Below, in pieces: positions 5,448 through 7,511 of a DNA stretch of 7,511 bases; position 1 is the first letter of the stretch, and each line of letters opens with the position of its first letter. The position numbers were made by a program, and so were the translations under genes. The notes beneath the pieces are model-generated. The model did not search any database. It had not been told where the DNA came from and saw nothing but the letters and a program-made list of their open reading frames with translations. Origin of the DNA: Treponema sp. (GTDB lineage: Bacteria; Spirochaetota; Spirochaetia; Treponematales; Breznakiellaceae); contig JAITEW010000168.1 of assembly GCA_031281855.1 (NCBI GenBank), forward strand, positions 1-7,511, read 5' to 3'.

Positions 5448-6307
5448 AGCCTGTCGAAGACTGCGTTATCGGCATCGTAGGCCTCGGCCTTATGGGAGGG
5501 GCTATAGCCATGGCGTTGAGGAAGAGCGGCGCCGCCCCGGCAGGGCGTCTTATGGCCTGCGATACCAGCGCCGAAACCCTGGCCCTGGCTCTGGAGAGCG
5601 GGGTCATAGACCGGGGCTTTGAGTCGCCCGAAAAAATGATCCCCTGCTGCGACCTGGTGTTCCTCTGCTTGAACCCTTCCACGCTGATCAGGTTCTGGAA
5701 CCAATGGATGCCCGCCTTTAAGCCAGGGACCCTCATCACCGACATCGCGGGGATCAAGGGACCCATCGTGGAAGCCCTGGAGCATAACCTGCGCGGTGAT
5801 CTGGACTTTATCCCTGGCCATCCCATGGCGGGGTCCGAGAAAGGCGGCTTTGCCAACGCCGCGGCCTGCGGCTTTACCGGGAAGAACTACATCCTCACCC
5901 CCCTGGCGCGGAACAGGCCGGAAAACCTGGAGTTTATCAGGAACCTGATTTACCGCATGGGCTTTGGCAGGATCACCGAGACCAGCCCTGCCAGCCATGA
6001 CCGGAAAATCGCCTTTACCTCCCAGCTCTGCCACGTCATCGCGGCGGCCCTTATCGACTGCGAGCCTGACACGGAGATCACCCGCTTCGGCGGCGGCAGC
6101 TTCGAGGACCTCACCCGGATTGCCATGCTCAACGCCCCTATGTGGACCGAACTTTTCATCGGGAACAAACAGGAGCTTTTGAAACGCATCGGGCAGTTTG
6201 AGGGAAGCCTTGAGGCGCTGAAAACCCTTATCGCGTCGGAAGCAGCGGGGGAGCTGGAATCCCGGCTCGCGGCGGTACGGGACAGGAGGATGAAGATGAA
6301 CGGTTAG
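5444..6307 (+). CDS. tyrA: Prephenate dehydrogenase
   Basis: A 287-residue NAD(P)-dependent enzyme that oxidatively decarboxylates prephenate to 4-hydroxyphenylpyruvate, the committed step to tyrosine. The N-terminal Rossmann domain shows IGIVGLGLMGG (G13-x-G15-xx-G18). Asp40 in MACDTS at the end of the second strand suggests NAD+ over NADP+. The family signature GHPMAGSEKGGF carries His126. The alpha-helical dimerisation domain follows with SHDRKIAFTSQLCHVIA (His185 region) and GGSFEDLTRIA. Length fits a stand-alone TyrA without a chorismate mutase or ACT domain, so direct tyrosine inhibition is less likely here. Control would then lie in the attenuator and in DAHP synthase. Arogenate use cannot be excluded. 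The ATG at 5444 overlaps the aroF stop, with AAGGA (5431-5435) 8 nt upstream. No terminator is evident after it. Confidence 0.93.
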   Translation: MKPVEDCVIGIVGLGLMGGAIAMALRKSGAAPAGRLMACDTSAETLALALESGVIDRGFESPEKMIPCCDLVFLCLNPSTLIRFWNQWMPAFKPGTLITDIAGIKGPIVEALEHNLRGDLDFIPGHPMAGSEKGGFANAAACGFTGKNYILTPLARNRPENLEFIRNLIYRMGFGRITETSPASHDRKIAFTSQLCHVIAAALIDCEPDTEITRFGGGSFEDLTRIAMLNAPMWTELFIGNKQELLKRIGQFEGSLEALKTLIASEAAGELESRLAAVRDRRMKMNG

Positions 6308-6324
6308 GACAGATACCGGCACAT

Positions 6325-6333
6325 TGCTATTAT
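6325..6333 (+). promoter_or_regulatory. Candidate extended -10 promoter for the PD-(D/E)XK gene
   Basis: TGCTATTAT (6325-6333) matches the extended -10 form TGnTATAAT at all but one base. No good -35 lies 17-18 nt upstream (TTAGGA at 6304-6309 is the nearest). It is in the 63-nt gap after tyrA, so the next gene may have its own transcription start. Confidence 0.3.
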
Positions 6334-6370
6334 CAGGTTTTTATCTTACCCTGCATGGCGGAGGTCTTTC

Positions 6371-7270
6371 ATGGCTCAGAACCCAACAGCTTCCTCTTCC
6401 CATATCCCCTGGCATCCCGCCTTCTTTCAGGCTATTCAACTGGAACTGGATCAGTATAAGAACCTCCTCCAATTCCAGAGCGAATATCGCCTGACCGCAG
6501 AACCCCTGGAAATTGATGTGGTCATTATCAAAAAAGACCCGGCCCTGACTATTGAAAAAAATATTGCCCGGATATTTAAGCAGATCAATATATTGGAATA
6601 TAAAAACCCGGATGACTATTTTTCGGTGTACGATTTTTACAAGGTTTTCGGCTATGCATACCTTTATGCAGCGCTTAACAAGACAGATATACGGGATATG
6701 ACTATCTCTATCATAGAAACCCGTTACCCCCGGGAACTGTTCAATTACATTGAAGGCGACAGGAACTGCCATGTCGTTGAGCGTTTTCCCGGTATCTATG
6801 ATATATCCGGTTATCCCCTGGCCATCCAGGTCATAGAGAGCAAGAGGCTATCGCTGCCAGAGAACTTGTGGCTCAGGGGTCTCTCCAACGACTTGAACCC
6901 GGAGGCTGCCGTTACTATACTAAAAGAGAGCCGGAAAAAGGGGAAAGACGGCCGCCTCGCGGCCTATTTATATGCGGTGCTGAGCGCCAACACCAAGACC
7001 ATACAGGAGGTATTACAGATGGCAGACAACAGTGAATTAACTCTGGATGAAGTGCTGGAAGAAGTCGGCCTGGCCGCCAAGTGGGAGAAACGTGGTGAGG
7101 CCAGGGGCGAGGCCAGGGGTGAGGCCAAGGGCGAAGTCATAGGAGAAGCCATAGGCGAGGCCAAGGGCGAACAAAACGGCTGGAAAAAGGCTCTGGAGTT
7201 ATTAAAACAGGGTTACACGGTCGAACAGCTCGAACAGATGGATCCCTCTCAATTAACAACCTCGCCCTGA
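6371..7270 (+). CDS. PD-(D/E)XK nuclease-family (Rpn/transposase-like) protein with GEAxGE-repeat tail
   Basis: A 299-residue protein. The N-terminal half shows the reduced PD-(D/E)XK core: EIDVVIIKK with Asp49, then INILEYKNPDDY with Glu76-x-Lys78, followed by the FYKVFGYAYLYAA helix. This layout is that of the Rpn-like PDDEXK families annotated as 'putative transposase', often present in many copies in termite-gut Treponema and cyanobacteria. Rpn proteins promote RecA-independent recombination through DNA cleavage in E. coli; activity here is unproven. Residues 242-265 are six copies of a four-residue unit (GEAR, GEAR, GEAK, GEVI, GEAI, GEAK). The tail LELLKQGYTVEQLEQM is typical of such proteins. 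CGGAGGT (6359-6365) lies 5 nt before the ATG. It is probably not part of the tyrosine operon by function, but no terminator separates it from tyrA. Strand, spacing and a long palindrome behind it define its limits. Confidence 0.8.
   Translation: MAQNPTASSSHIPWHPAFFQAIQLELDQYKNLLQFQSEYRLTAEPLEIDVVIIKKDPALTIEKNIARIFKQINILEYKNPDDYFSVYDFYKVFGYAYLYAALNKTDIRDMTISIIETRYPRELFNYIEGDRNCHVVERFPGIYDISGYPLAIQVIESKRLSLPENLWLRGLSNDLNPEAAVTILKESRKKGKDGRLAAYLYAVLSANTKTIQEVLQMADNSELTLDEVLEEVGLAAKWEKRGEARGEARGEAKGEVIGEAIGEAKGEQNGWKKALELLKQGYTVEQLEQMDPSQLTTSP
7094..7165 (+). repeat. Six tandem 12-nt coding repeats (GEAx units)
   Basis: Units of the form GGyGArGCCAxG start at 7094, 7106, 7118, 7130, 7142 and 7154, with a partial seventh at 7166. 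The first three are nearly identical (GGTGAGGCCAGG, GGCGAGGCCAGG, GGTGAGGCCAAG); the next two drift to GTC ATA and GCC ATA endings. Because the unit is 12 nt, copy changes keep the frame and merely lengthen or shorten the charged linker. Confidence 0.9.
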
Positions 7271-7307
7271 AGTCGAAGCTCCGTTGGGCGGAAGATTAAC
7301 TCACACT

Positions 7308-7462
7308 GCAAAACACGCTCCCTCCCTGGGCGGGAGGAGCGCCCCTGATGAGGCCAGACGGTCGTCGCCTTCTTTTACGGACGCCCCGGCGTCGCCTTTA
7401 TGGGTATGACGCCGTAAGCCTCCCCAGGAGCCCTCCTCCCGCCCAGGGAGGCGTTTTTTTGC
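7308..7462. repeat. Long imperfect palindrome with 19-bp perfect arms, MITE-like element
   Basis: CCTCCCTGGGCGGGAGGAG (7321-7339) is the exact reverse complement of 7433-7451. The symmetry extends imperfectly outward to GCAAAA (7308-7313) and TTTTGC (7457-7462). It also continues inward: CCTG 7344-7347 with CAGG 7425-7428, GAGGC 7350-7354 with GCCTC 7418-7422, and ACGG 7358-7361 with CCGT 7412-7415. The inner part also contains GACGCC/GGCGTC pairs. Nothing in it encodes a protein. The shape suits a small non-autonomous element or a highly structured RNA. A target-site duplication was not evident. Confidence 0.6.
7321..7460 (+). terminator. Probable rho-independent terminator formed by the palindrome
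   Basis: The GC-rich 19-bp stem closes at 7451, and seven Ts follow at 7454-7460. That makes a strong terminator-like end for transcripts leaving the PD-(D/E)XK gene 50 nt upstream. The large inner region between the arms is unusual for a terminator. Confidence 0.5.
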
Positions 7463-7511
7463 GGGTCAGGTGGGCGGAGTATTCGGGAAATAATCAGGGA
7501 TAAGTAATAAA

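Noticed and set aside
5165..6322. Long open frame on the minus strand opposite tyrA
   Set aside because: It mirrors the high-GC tyrA and aroF coding sequence, has low-complexity Gly/Arg/Pro composition and matches no family I know.
7344..7354. CTGATGAG resembling the hammerhead ribozyme core
   Set aside because: The second core strand (GAAA) and a cleavage-site triplet in the right place are missing from 7340-7432. The bases instead pair with 7418-7428 in the palindrome.

Overview
The window is about 7.5 kb of bacterial chromosome with roughly 50% or higher GC. It resembles a host-associated spirochete, most likely a Treponema. That guess rests on three things: a small signal-peptide beta-barrel-like protein, a PD-(D/E)XK (Rpn-like) protein with a GEAxGE-repeat tail, and a type I-beta DAHP synthase. 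No 16S gene or other marker is present, so the genus is inference.

Layout. At the left edge is the start of a MATE-family transporter on the minus strand. A divergent AT-rich region follows, with a good extended -10 promoter driving a uroporphyrinogen decarboxylase-family protein (311-1441). Next is a secreted or outer-membrane beta-barrel-like protein (1520-2149), then a strong hairpin. A convergent cysteine hydrolase of the isochorismatase/nicotinamidase family (2297-2791, minus) comes next, then seryl-tRNA synthetase (serS, 2898-4196). The serS product carries an unusual short Pro-rich insertion next to its active site.

The centre of interest is 4198-5447 and beyond. The 225 bases between serS and the next gene encode a short leader peptide whose core is AYFYYYYYYL (seven Tyr codons and one Phe). 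It is followed by a rho-independent terminator with a seven-T tract. The leader RNA can form three mutually exclusive stems: a protector (4215-4230 with 4274-4285), an antiterminator (4282-4297 with 4345-4358) and the terminator (4342-4376). This is the architecture of a ribosome-mediated transcription attenuator sensing tyrosyl-tRNA. The two genes behind it are the ones tyrosine should control. They are an aroF-like DAHP synthase with an N-terminal ferredoxin-like regulatory domain (4422-5447), and tyrA, prephenate dehydrogenase (5444-6307), joined by a 4-nt ATGA overlap. The first enzyme commits carbon to the shikimate pathway and the last commits prephenate to tyrosine. Supply of charged tRNA-Tyr would thus set transcription, while tyrosine itself probably inhibits DAHP synthase.

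The right end holds a PD-(D/E)XK nuclease-family protein (6371-7270) with a 12-nt tandem repeat near its C-terminus. It is followed by a ~155-nt imperfect palindrome (7308-7462) with 19-bp perfect inverted arms and a T tract. That palindrome looks like a terminator combined with, or derived from, a MITE-like element. No rRNA, tRNA or CRISPR array was seen, and no gap between genes exceeds 300 bases.
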